Made by a program: the position numbers and the translations under genes. 33,731 nucleotides of DNA from Bacillota bacterium (GTDB lineage Bacteria; Bacillota; Clostridia; Acetivibrionales; DTU013), in assembly GCA_023439545.1 (NCBI GenBank), contig JAEXNT010000053.1, positions 1 through 33,731 on the forward strand, given 5' to 3'. This document shows positions 22,971 through 30,409 of this stretch, piece by piece (the first letter of the stretch is position 1; each line of letters opens with the position of its first letter). The notes under the pieces were generated by a model. The model made no database searches and was not told the origin of the DNA. It saw only the letters and a program-made list of their open reading frames with translations.

Positions 22971-25247
22971 TTGAAGGCCGCAGACAGAAGCAGTAAAGCA
23001 AGGCAGTTGGGAAACTTTTTAAGAAACAGGCTGTTTCAGAAGCTCGTGATCACTATCGTGACAGTATTTACGGCTTCTTTGATGATAGTGAACGGGGCGG
23101 CTCCCAAAAAGTACAGGCTTGAGCTGGGCGAAAAATCAGGTTACGATATCAACGCGCCAAGGGATATCGAAAACGAATACCTGACGAAAAAGCTCGCCGA
23201 CGAAGCCGCAGCGAAAGTCCCGCCAGTCATGACGAGACTTGAAAGCGTGCCGATAGATGTGATAAACAGTGCAAACGACTTTATAAATGAAATAAAAAAT
23301 GCGCGTCTTGGTGTAGATAGAAACCTTCAGGAGCAGGGCATAACCAAAAAAGACGAAAATTACGGGCGAATGCTGGAACAGGAACGGAACATAGCCGCAA
23401 TCAACCTTAAGATAAAGCTTGCAAGGTTTAACGTCCCGTTATCCGGCGAACAGGTGAAATATCTGGTTGCGAATGCTTCCGAAGACGAACTGGGCAAGTT
23501 TACGCAGGTCACGATCGGGCTGCTCAGCACCGTGATGAAGCAGGATGTTGATCAGGTAAACCTTGCTTCGAAGATAGATTATCTTCAGAGCACCTACCAA
23601 AGCAGCGACCTCGTACAGGAATTCAAAAATATCGGCAGTCTGCTGGCAAAGGCCTTGATGAAGCCCAATAGCGTAATAGACGATGAAATTACGGACAGCA
23701 GAAAGCTTGACGCCTACAATGCAGCTATCGAAAACAAACAGATGATTCGGGAAGGCTCCAGAATCCTGAGCTTCGGAGACAATGTCACACAGGACAAGCT
23801 GGATGTGCTTGACGAACTCAACCTGCTTGAAACGGGTAAATTCGATTTTTCGTTTGCCGGAGGGATACTGGCGGTCGTTCTGATGCTTTCCTTCCTTCTT
23901 ATTTTGTATATCCGCCTTTTCTGCTCTAAATTGATGCATGGCACAAAAGAAAACATACTGCTCAGCGTCATCATACTGCTAACACTGCTGTCGGCATGGC
24001 TGCTCAATCCGGTCCAGCCGCTGCTGATACCTGTTTTTTTAGCGCCTATGCTGATTTCGATACTGATAGATTTAAGGCTCGCAATTTTGGTCAATCTGCT
24101 CACATCCATGGCGATTTCCTTCATTACAAAGGGTGATCTGGCCCTTTTCTTCACAGCTGTGATAGGAGGGACCATCGCCGCGTTTATAGTATACGGAGCC
24201 AATCAAAGAAGCAGGCTTTCGGCGTCCGGACTTGTGATAGCGCTGATTAACGCGGTAGTTGTGGCCAGTTTCGGACTTATAAGCAAAGACAGTCCAACGG
24301 CGATAGCCAACAGCGCCATGATAGTCGGTGTAAACGGAGTACTGTCGACTGTCTTGACCATTGGAACTCTGCCGTTTTTCGAAAGCACCTTCAACGTTAT
24401 AACCCCCTTGAAGCTGCTGGAGCTCGTAAACCCGAACCAGCCGCTGATGAAGAAGCTTCTGATGGAAGCGCCGGGTACATATCATCACAGCCTTATGGTG
24501 GGAAATCTGGCCGAGGCTGCGACGGAAGCAATTAACGGTAATGCATTACTTGCCAGGGTAGGCGCATATTATCATGATGTGGGGAAATTGAAAAGGCCGA
24601 ACTTTTTCAAGGAGAACCAGCTCTCCGATAACCCTCACGACCGTATGACGCCAAACCTCAGCACGCTCGTGATCACATCGCATACCAACGACGGGGCTGA
24701 AATAGCTGAAAAATACAAGGTCCCGCTCGCGGTAAGGAATATTATCAGCCAGCATCATGGAACCACACTCGCCGCCTATTTTTACTTCAAGGCGAAGAAA
24801 ACCGACAAGACGGACAGCGTGAAGTCGGAGGATTTCAGATACCCGGGGCCGCGCCCCACCACAAAAGAAGCCGCCGTTGTCATGCTCGCAGACTCTGTTG
24901 AAGCGGCGATACGTTCAATGATCGAAAAGACGGAAGGCAAGATGGAAGGCATGGTCAGGAACATAATCAAGGATAAGCTGGACGATGGACAGCTGGATCT
25001 TTGCGACCTTACGCTGAGAGATCTCGACATGATCGCTAAAGCTTTCATGAGAGTATTCGGAGGGTATTTCCATGAGAGAGAGGAATACCCCGAAATGAAG
25101 ATAAAAAAACCGCAGGAGGAAGGAAAAAATGAAGCTGCATCACTCGATACGGCAACCGGTAACGAAAATGCCCGGGAGGATGCGTTGAATACCAAAGAAG
25201 AAATACAGGAGGAGGAAGACAGGGAGTATGAGAAAGCGGAAAATTAA
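22971..25247 (+). CDS. pgpH: PgpH/YqfF-type 7TM-HD cyclic-di-AMP phosphodiesterase
   Basis: 758 residues, TTG start with GGGGGG at 22957-22962. Layout: an N-terminal membrane segment (about 24-43), an extracellular 7TMR-HDED region (about 50-285), seven membrane helices (about 290-480) and a cytoplasmic HD domain with YHHSLMVGNLAEAA and HDVGK (His535-Asp536), then more HD ligands (SHTNDG, SQHHG). The family hydrolyses c-di-AMP to pApA and so affects potassium and wall homeostasis. The last 60 residues are a highly charged Glu/Lys tail. It overlaps ybeY by 20 bp. Confidence 0.93.
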   Translation: MKAADRSSKARQLGNFLRNRLFQKLVITIVTVFTASLMIVNGAAPKKYRLELGEKSGYDINAPRDIENEYLTKKLADEAAAKVPPVMTRLESVPIDVINSANDFINEIKNARLGVDRNLQEQGITKKDENYGRMLEQERNIAAINLKIKLARFNVPLSGEQVKYLVANASEDELGKFTQVTIGLLSTVMKQDVDQVNLASKIDYLQSTYQSSDLVQEFKNIGSLLAKALMKPNSVIDDEITDSRKLDAYNAAIENKQMIREGSRILSFGDNVTQDKLDVLDELNLLETGKFDFSFAGGILAVVLMLSFLLILYIRLFCSKLMHGTKENILLSVIILLTLLSAWLLNPVQPLLIPVFLAPMLISILIDLRLAILVNLLTSMAISFITKGDLALFFTAVIGGTIAAFIVYGANQRSRLSASGLVIALINAVVVASFGLISKDSPTAIANSAMIVGVNGVLSTVLTIGTLPFFESTFNVITPLKLLELVNPNQPLMKKLLMEAPGTYHHSLMVGNLAEAATEAINGNALLARVGAYYHDVGKLKRPNFFKENQLSDNPHDRMTPNLSTLVITSHTNDGAEIAEKYKVPLAVRNIISQHHGTTLAAYFYFKAKKTDKTDSVKSEDFRYPGPRPTTKEAAVVMLADSVEAAIRSMIEKTEGKMEGMVRNIIKDKLDDGQLDLCDLTLRDLDMIAKAFMRVFGGYFHEREEYPEMKIKKPQEEGKNEAASLDTATGNENAREDALNTKEEIQEEEDREYEKAEN

Positions 25248-25749
25248 AGGGCCCGACGCAACAAGGGTCTTTATAGAAAATGAACAGGAAGCTGTCGCCG
25301 TTAGCGACGATATGCTCGAGTTATTGGACAAAACAGTTAAGGCCTGCCTTGCAAGCGAAAATATAAAGGTCGGCTGTGAAGCGAACATTCTGCTGACTGA
25401 CGACGGATCCATAAAGAATATAAACAAGCAGTTTAGGAGTATCGATAAAGCTACAGATGTACTTTCGTTTCCAATGGCTGATATGAAAGACGGGAAGCTC
25501 CTTTCAGAGACAGGGGATTACGATCCTGACGAAGAACTGCTGCTGCTCGGCGATATCGTGATTTCCATGGAGACGGTGGGCAGGCAGGCGGAACAATACG
25601 GCCACTCGTTCCAAAGGGAGCTGGCTTTTTTAACGGCGCACGGCGTTTTTCACCTGCTTGGCTACGATCATATGGAGAAAGACGAGGAAACCGTTATGAT
25701 CTCCAAACAGGAGGCAGTTCTTGACAAGCTGGGGTTGAAAAGGGAATGA
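25228..25749 (+). CDS. ybeY: Endoribonuclease YbeY
   Basis: 173 residues, ATG 25228 inside the end of pgpH. The metal site HGVFHLLGYDH (His138, His142, His148) is intact, as is the family stretch IDKATDVLSFPM and LLGDIVISMET. YbeY is a zinc-dependent RNase needed for 16S rRNA 3' maturation and ribosome quality control. An extra N-terminal part of about 20 residues is longer than in many relatives. Its stop overlaps the dgkA fusion start by ATGA. Confidence 0.95.
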   Translation: MRKRKIKGPDATRVFIENEQEAVAVSDDMLELLDKTVKACLASENIKVGCEANILLTDDGSIKNINKQFRSIDKATDVLSFPMADMKDGKLLSETGDYDPDEELLLLGDIVISMETVGRQAEQYGHSFQRELAFLTAHGVFHLLGYDHMEKDEETVMISKQEAVLDKLGLKRE

Positions 25750-26444
25750 AAAACAGGAATCTTCTGGACAGCTTCAATAATGCCATAAATGGCATCCTTT
25801 CCACGGTCAGGAGCGAGAGGAACATGAAGATCCATCTGTCCGTGGCCCTGCTGGTCCTGGTGCTGTCGATGTTTTATGACCTTACCAGGATCGAGTTTGT
25901 AATAGTCTGTATAACTATTGCCATAGTAGTAATATGTGAGCTGTTCAATACGGCGATAGAGGTCATCATAGACACGCTGATCGGCATCTATCACCCGAAA
26001 GCCAGAGTGGTCAAGGACACTGCCGCCGGAGCCGTCTTCATATCTGCGCTTCTTTCGGTCCTGGTCGGCTATTTCATCTTTTTCGACAGAATAAGCACGA
26101 GCCTCGAGGTAGGTATAATACGCATACACCAGACCCCAATGCATATAACCGTGATCGCACTGCTGCTCACTTTGACGGTAGTTGTGGTACTGAAAACCTT
26201 TTTCGGAAAAGGGACCCCGTTCAGCGGAGGAATGCCGAGCGGCCATTCGGCTATAGCTTTTTCGGCGACTACTGCGGTAGCGCTTTATACGAATAATGCA
26301 AATATCACGATTTTATTCCTTATTGTTTCAATGCTTGTTGTACAAAGCCGTTTAGAGGGGAAAATACATACAGTGATCGAACTGGCGGCAGGGGCGATTA
26401 TCGGATTTACCTTAACGCTGCTGCTGTTCCAGCTGTTATCATGA
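25746..26444 (+). CDS. DgkA-PAP2 fusion: diacylglycerol/undecaprenol kinase plus lipid phosphatase
   Basis: 232 residues, two domains. Residues 1-118 are a prokaryotic DAGK domain, three membrane helices with the active-site signature CELFNTAIEVIIDTLIG. Residues about 130-232 are a PAP2 domain with MPSGHSAIAFSATTAV (motif 2) and SRLEGKIHTVIELAAG (motif 3, catalytic His). The first PAP2 motif, normally KxxxxxxRP, reads KTFFGKGTP, so the Arg is absent. Kinase and phosphatase in one chain suggests cycling of undecaprenol/undecaprenyl phosphate or diacylglycerol in the membrane. The fusion is known in clostridia; the exact substrate is inferred. Confidence 0.93.
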   Translation: MKNRNLLDSFNNAINGILSTVRSERNMKIHLSVALLVLVLSMFYDLTRIEFVIVCITIAIVVICELFNTAIEVIIDTLIGIYHPKARVVKDTAAGAVFISALLSVLVGYFIFFDRISTSLEVGIIRIHQTPMHITVIALLLTLTVVVVLKTFFGKGTPFSGGMPSGHSAIAFSATTAVALYTNNANITILFLIVSMLVVQSRLEGKIHTVIELAAGAIIGFTLTLLLFQLLS

Positions 26445-26474
26445 ACCGATATAAAATGTGATAAAGATATAAAA

Positions 26475-26517
26475 GGATGTTTAGCGCCCTGAGGCGCGAA
26501 TTTCCTTTAAAACATCC
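26475..26517 (+). other. Hairpin in the era leader
   Basis: Outer arms GGATGTTT (26475-26482) and AAACATCC (26510-26517) enclose an inner stem GCGCC-CTGA-GGCGC (26484-26497). No T tract follows, and it ends 4 bp before the era ribosome site AAGGAGGAAAT, so it looks like an mRNA leader structure or processing site and not a terminator. Confidence 0.6.
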
Positions 26518-26533
26518 ATAAGGAGGAAATATC

Positions 26534-27424
26534 ATGTCGTTCAAATCCGGTTTTGTCTCGATCGTGGGCCGTCCGAATGTAGGGAAGTCAACTTTGACCA
26601 ACTGCCTGGCCGGTGAAAAGATCTCCATAATTTCGAACAAACCGCAAACCACCAGAAATACCATCAAGACCATCATCAATACCGACAGCAGTCAGATAAT
26701 ATTCATCGACACCCCGGGTATACATAAGCCTAAAACAAAGCTCGGAGAATACATGGTCAGCATTGCCGAGGATACGCTGAATGAAGTCGACATAGTGCTG
26801 TTCCTCGTCGAAGCGACAGACGCGGAACCGGGGTCGGGCGACCAGTTCATCATGGAGCAGTTGAAAGAGCTCAGTACTCCGGTATTCCTTATCATCAACA
26901 AAATCGACCTGATCAAAAAGGAGCAGTTGTTCGAGAGGATAAAGAAATACACCGATATAATGGAGTTTGCCGCTGTAATACCTATTTCAGCCTTGAACGA
27001 CGAGGGTACCGGGATTGTATTGAAGGAGATAGAAAAGCTTTTGCCTGAAGGCCCCAAATATTTTCCCGACGACATCATCACGGACCAGCCCGAGAAAATG
27101 CTGGCGGCCGAGCTTATCAGGGAAAAGATACTTGAGCTTATACAGGAGGAGGTGCCGCATGGAACGGGCGTAGAAGTGATCTCGTTCAAGGAGCGCGAGG
27201 GCAGGGATCTCATCGATATAGAAGCGAATATCTACTGCGAGAGGGAGTCTCACAAGGGCATTCTGATAGGCAAGGAAGGGAAAATGCTTAAAAAGATAGG
27301 TTCGCTTGCGCGTGTCGAAATAGAGAACCTGCTGGGAGTAAAGGTATTCCTGCAGCTCTGGGTCAAGGTCAAGCCCGATTGGCGCAACAGCGACAACATG
27401 CTGAAAACGCTGGGGTATAAGTAA
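26534..27424 (+). CDS. era: GTPase Era
   Basis: 296 residues. The GTPase domain has G1 GRPNVGKST (12-20), the TTRN switch, G3 DTPGIHKPK and G4 NKID. The C-terminal KH domain has EREGRDLIDIEANIYCE and GILIGKEGKMLKKIGSLAR. Era binds the 3' end of 16S rRNA and assists 30S assembly; it is essential or near-essential in most bacteria. ATG 26534 follows AAGGAGGAAAT. It starts 89 bp after the dgkA fusion, with the hairpin above in between. Confidence 0.97.
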   Translation: MSFKSGFVSIVGRPNVGKSTLTNCLAGEKISIISNKPQTTRNTIKTIINTDSSQIIFIDTPGIHKPKTKLGEYMVSIAEDTLNEVDIVLFLVEATDAEPGSGDQFIMEQLKELSTPVFLIINKIDLIKKEQLFERIKKYTDIMEFAAVIPISALNDEGTGIVLKEIEKLLPEGPKYFPDDIITDQPEKMLAAELIREKILELIQEEVPHGTGVEVISFKEREGRDLIDIEANIYCERESHKGILIGKEGKMLKKIGSLARVEIENLLGVKVFLQLWVKVKPDWRNSDNMLKTLGYK

Positions 27425-27483
27425 ATAATGCAGGATATAGGTTTTGCCGGAACGTTTGCTTTCAATTACGGAGTTTTGTTCAA

Positions 27484-27660
27484 AGAGCATATAGATTCAG
27501 CTGAGTGGCAAATCTAACAATACTATTTGCTTTGCAAATAGTTACAGATGAAACGAAATGCGGAGCATTTCATATTGCGGTGCAATGCATATCCGACGTA
27601 TTTTTCATTGCACCGCTCAAACAGAGATTTGCCCTTGGCAATGCTTCATCAATATGCTCT
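27484..27660. repeat. 177-bp nested inverted-repeat element (closing stem plus three hairpins)
   Basis: All arms are perfect complements. The outer stem is AGAGCATAT (27484-27492)/ATATGCTCT (27652-27660), then GGCAAATCT (27507-27515)/AGATTTGCC (27625-27633). Inside sit three hairpins: ACTATTTGC-TTT-GCAAATAGT (27522-27542), GAAATGC-GGA-GCATTTC (27555-27571), and GCGGTGCAATG (27577-27587)/CATTGCACCGC (27606-27616). The result is a cloverleaf-like fold on either strand. It resembles the modular hairpin repeats seen in clostridial genomes and carries no transposase. It may be a MITE or a structured RNA. It sits in the otherwise compact era-recO interval. Confidence 0.8.
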
Positions 27661-27909
27661 ATATCGCAAAACTCATGCAATTTCAAACAAACGGTCCGGC
27701 AAAAAGAGCCAGGTAATTGAAAGCAAGAGGTGCAGCAGAATGGTTCGCGGAACTGTTACAAGCGATTGAAAAACAAATTGCTCAAATCCCATAGACATTT
27801 GACACAAATTCTAGCAAGTATACATTTTACTTTTTGGAGAAAGCTAAATGTAAAGCTAAAGAACTTGTACAAACGATAAAGCTTGAAAAAGAAAAGGGGG
27901 ATTTGTAGT
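27661..27909 (+). pseudogene. Probable coding debris next to the inverted-repeat element
   Basis: Two short in-frame stretches look protein-like but lack starts, ribosome sites and upstream partners: TTG 27717 to TAG 27794 would encode a peptide containing GAAEWFAELLQAIEKQI, and a lysine-rich stretch ending KAKELVQTIKLEKEKGDL stops at 27909. They may be the remains of a gene carried or broken by the adjacent element. I do not recognise the ancestor, and chance is not excluded. Confidence 0.3.
27799..27826 (+). promoter_or_regulatory. Candidate promoter for yqzL-recO
   Basis: A perfect -35 TTGACA (27799-27804), a 16-bp spacer and TACATT (27821-27826), 87 bp before yqzL. It may restore transcription downstream of the inserted element. 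Confidence 0.45.
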
Positions 27910-27912
27910 CAA

Positions 27913-28062
27913 ATGTTGAAGGAATTCGCGTGGAATACTTTTATCAATACCGGAAATCTTGAATCCTATATATTTTATAGAGAAATAGAGGAGAAGGACA
28001 GGGCTGCTGAACAAAGCAAGCTGGCGGAAGCTGAGGCCGCTCCGAGCGTTAGCAATGCCTGA
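27913..28062 (+). CDS. yqzL: YqzL family small protein
   Basis: 49 residues starting MLKEFAWNTFINTGNLESYI and continuing FYREIEEKD, then an Ala/Glu-rich tail. This is the YqzL pattern (FxWxxFxxTGxxxxYLxYKEIE), a tiny protein of unknown role found between era and recO in Firmicutes, exactly as here. AAAGGGGG at 27893-27900 lies about 12 bases before the ATG. The annotation relies on both the motif and the position. Confidence 0.85.
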   Translation: MLKEFAWNTFINTGNLESYIFYREIEEKDRAAEQSKLAEAEAAPSVSNA

Positions 28063-28091
28063 GCTGTTTTCAAAGCCCCGTCGATATTTCT

Positions 28092-28838
28092 ATGGCATTT
28101 CTGAAAACCAGGGGGATCGTTGTAAAAGAGGTCAATACTGGAGAAGCGGATAAGATAATCACGATTTTTTCACGGAACCGGGGCCGTATTTCAGCTCTCG
28201 CAAAGGGCGGAAAGCGGCCTAAGTCCAAATTGTCCGCAGGATCCCAATTCATGTCCTACGGGGAATACGTACTATATTCGGGTAAGGAGCTTTATTCGGT
28301 GAACAGCTGCGAGGTGATCGAGCCGTTCTACGAGATCCGGAACGATATGGAAAAGCTCACTTATGCCGCTCATTTCATGGATATAATCCTCGAAATAATA
28401 CAGGAGAACCAGCCGTCTCCGAGGCTTCTGCAGCTTTTGCTCAATTCTCTTTACCTGCTTGCCAAGACCGATAAGCCGCCGGAGCTCGTCTCCAGAGTAT
28501 TCGAGCTTAGGGCGCTGTCGCTGGCCGGGTTCACGCCGCATGTCAACAGATGCATGAATTGCGGTCAGGAACCGGAAAAATTCTACTCGTTCAGCTTCGA
28601 AAAATGTGGTTTCCTTTGCGACAGGGAAAGCTGTGCAGCTTCGGACCGGTTTTCGATCCAGCTGTCACCCGGGACGTCCAGGACGATCCAGCATATCGTT
28701 TACTCAAAAATGGACGAGTTGTTCAGCTTCGGCCTGTCTCCCGAGGTTCTTGAGGAACTGGGACGGATAACTAGAAGGTATTTGCGTGAACGCCTCGAGC
28801 GTGATTTCACGAAACTCGATTTCTTAAAGAGCATCTAG
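28092..28838 (+). CDS. recO: DNA repair protein RecO
   Basis: 248 residues. The N-terminal OB-fold has TRGIVVKEVNTGEADKIITI and GRISALAKGGKRPKS; a helical domain follows. A four-cysteine zinc site is CMNCG...CGFLC...C at about 153-178. RecO works with RecR and RecF to load RecA onto SSB-coated gaps. ATG 28092 gives the family's normal N-terminus, yet no Shine-Dalgarno sequence is visible before it; coupling to yqzL, which ends 29 bp upstream, is possible. The stop lies 3 bp from the end of the convergent protease gene. Confidence 0.95.
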   Translation: MAFLKTRGIVVKEVNTGEADKIITIFSRNRGRISALAKGGKRPKSKLSAGSQFMSYGEYVLYSGKELYSVNSCEVIEPFYEIRNDMEKLTYAAHFMDIILEIIQENQPSPRLLQLLLNSLYLLAKTDKPPELVSRVFELRALSLAGFTPHVNRCMNCGQEPEKFYSFSFEKCGFLCDRESCAASDRFSIQLSPGTSRTIQHIVYSKMDELFSFGLSPEVLEELGRITRRYLRERLERDFTKLDFLKSI

Positions 28839-28841
28839 GCT

Positions 28842-30227
28842 TCAGTTTTTTAGGTTTATTACAGCTTCATAGACGTCGTCGATGCCGTTTTTATAATCGT
28901 TGAATGAATCATTCACTTCCACATCCGGAATGAAATTTTCCTTGAACTTGTCGGATAGACTGAAATATTTAGTTGAATATGATATCTGCATTTTTGAATT
29001 AGGCAGTACCAAGGGTCGTGTATCGCCATAGCCGTTTACATTTCCTCCAGTGGGTTCACCGTAAAAAACCGCATCTGTCGATTTCATTAAATCAACGGCG
29101 GCGAATACCGCTGATGAAAAAGTTTCCCTGCCTATCATCGCGTATACTTTGCCCTTAAGCTTGTCGATGACCGCCAGTTTAACTGCCAAACCGGTAAATA
29201 ATGACGAATCGCCTCCGCCATTGTATCTCAGATCGATGACAAACTTGTCTATATCATTTTCAGATATGGCTTTTATAATACCATCCGAGAACACCTCAAA
29301 GTCGGGATACTTTTCAAAATCTTTGTATCCGCGTTCGCGTGCTATTTTTTTATCGACGCAGTCATTATATTGAAAGTATAGTATTTTATCCTCCGGTATA
29401 TATTTATACCAGTACAAACTATCAGCAAAGTTATTGGAATTGTATTGGAATCTCAAAGGCTTGACAGGAGTACCATCCAAGACTCCCGCTTCATTTGCGG
29501 ATGCCAGCGCTCCCGGGCTGAGCTTGTATTTGGTTATGCTGTTGTCATCAGCCGTAAATGTAAATTCGGCAGTATAATCAGATATAATATCGAACATCTT
29601 TAAAACATCGGGCATCATAATATACTGCGGATCCATTGCCTTCAGCCATTGAGCATTTTCATGGGATATCAGGGAATCAGTTTTTTTCGCAATTTCGCTT
29701 ATTGGAATACCGTTGATTTGTGTGAGTTTCGCACTCAAAATATCCTTATGCTCCCTGTCAGTTTTGATAACTCTCAGATCCTCGCCGAACCACCAAACCT
29801 TCAGGGGATATGTAGAGCTGTAATCGAAATTCAAGTATAATGAAGTATGCGCATCTCCGATCGAAGCTACAATTTGAGCCAGCCTGCATTCTATCTCATA
29901 ATCCTTGAACTTCGGCACATCATTCTTTAAATCGAATATCGCTTTGTCAAAGTCTTCTTTCTTTATACTATGGTACAGGTTCTTATGTATCTGCGGCAGG
30001 TTAGTTTGCATATAGTCTATGTCATCAATCCAGTTCTGGATTCTTGTGTCCTGAGATGTACCGGTACCGGCGGCTTTTGCGTTTTCTGCAGCGTTTGTAC
30101 TAGCAACTGTTTCACCGCCTGCAGTACTTGTACCGGCAGCTTTTCCGTTATCTACGGTACAGCCGTATGGAAGCGCTGTAATAAGTAATGCAATCAAAAT
30201 ACCGGCTGTTTTTATATACCTGGTCAT
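28842..30227 (-). CDS. S41-family peptidase lipoprotein
   Basis: 461 residues. MTRYIKTAGILIALLITAL and then PYGC form a lipoprotein signal, followed by an Ala/Gly/Thr-rich linker, so it should be anchored outside the membrane. The C-terminal S41 fold shows VIDLRYNGGGDSSLFTGLA, the nucleophile region GRETFSSAVFAA (Ser371/Ser372, Ser372 likely catalytic) and VFYGEPTGGNVNGYGDTR. The GEPTGG form without the CtpA lysine suggests the tricorn/IRBP-like branch, not the Ser-Lys tail-specific branch. No PDZ domain is obvious. GGAGGAAGT precedes the ATG. It is divergent from a second S41-like gene at 30410. The substrate is unknown. Confidence 0.88.
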   Translation of the reverse strand: MTRYIKTAGILIALLITALPYGCTVDNGKAAGTSTAGGETVASTNAAENAKAAGTGTSQDTRIQNWIDDIDYMQTNLPQIHKNLYHSIKKEDFDKAIFDLKNDVPKFKDYEIECRLAQIVASIGDAHTSLYLNFDYSSTYPLKVWWFGEDLRVIKTDREHKDILSAKLTQINGIPISEIAKKTDSLISHENAQWLKAMDPQYIMMPDVLKMFDIISDYTAEFTFTADDNSITKYKLSPGALASANEAGVLDGTPVKPLRFQYNSNNFADSLYWYKYIPEDKILYFQYNDCVDKKIARERGYKDFEKYPDFEVFSDGIIKAISENDIDKFVIDLRYNGGGDSSLFTGLAVKLAVIDKLKGKVYAMIGRETFSSAVFAAVDLMKSTDAVFYGEPTGGNVNGYGDTRPLVLPNSKMQISYSTKYFSLSDKFKENFIPDVEVNDSFNDYKNGIDDVYEAVINLKN

Positions 30228-30359
30228 ACTTCCTCCGTAAGGCGTCGTATTTATACAGGAAAACTTATGTAGATTATATTAACATATATTTACCAAATGC
30301 TCAAACATTGAATAAACTTGCTCTGACCAGGCAAATTGTGATCTTCCATTAACTAAAAT

Positions 30360-30388
30360 AAGACACAAAATCAATTTATACGTATAAT
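30360..30388 (+). promoter_or_regulatory. Sigma-A promoter for the second S41 gene
   Basis: AAGACA (30360-30365), a 17-bp spacer and a consensus TATAAT (30383-30388), leaving a very short leader before the ribosome site GCGGAGGG. The 182-bp divergent region also has A+T-rich candidates for the opposite gene, but none is clear. Confidence 0.6.
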
Positions 30389-30409
30389 ACTTTTGCGGAG
30401 GGATAAAAA

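Noticed and set aside
27505..27769. Two overlapping plus-strand frames of 71 and 73 residues between era and yqzL
   Set aside because: They lie across the nested inverted repeats, so their codons are fixed by the hairpin arms. Neither has a ribosome site.
28839..28860. Terminator between the convergent recO and S41 genes
   Set aside because: A T run is present (CAGTTTTTT) but I found no convincing stem before it on either strand.
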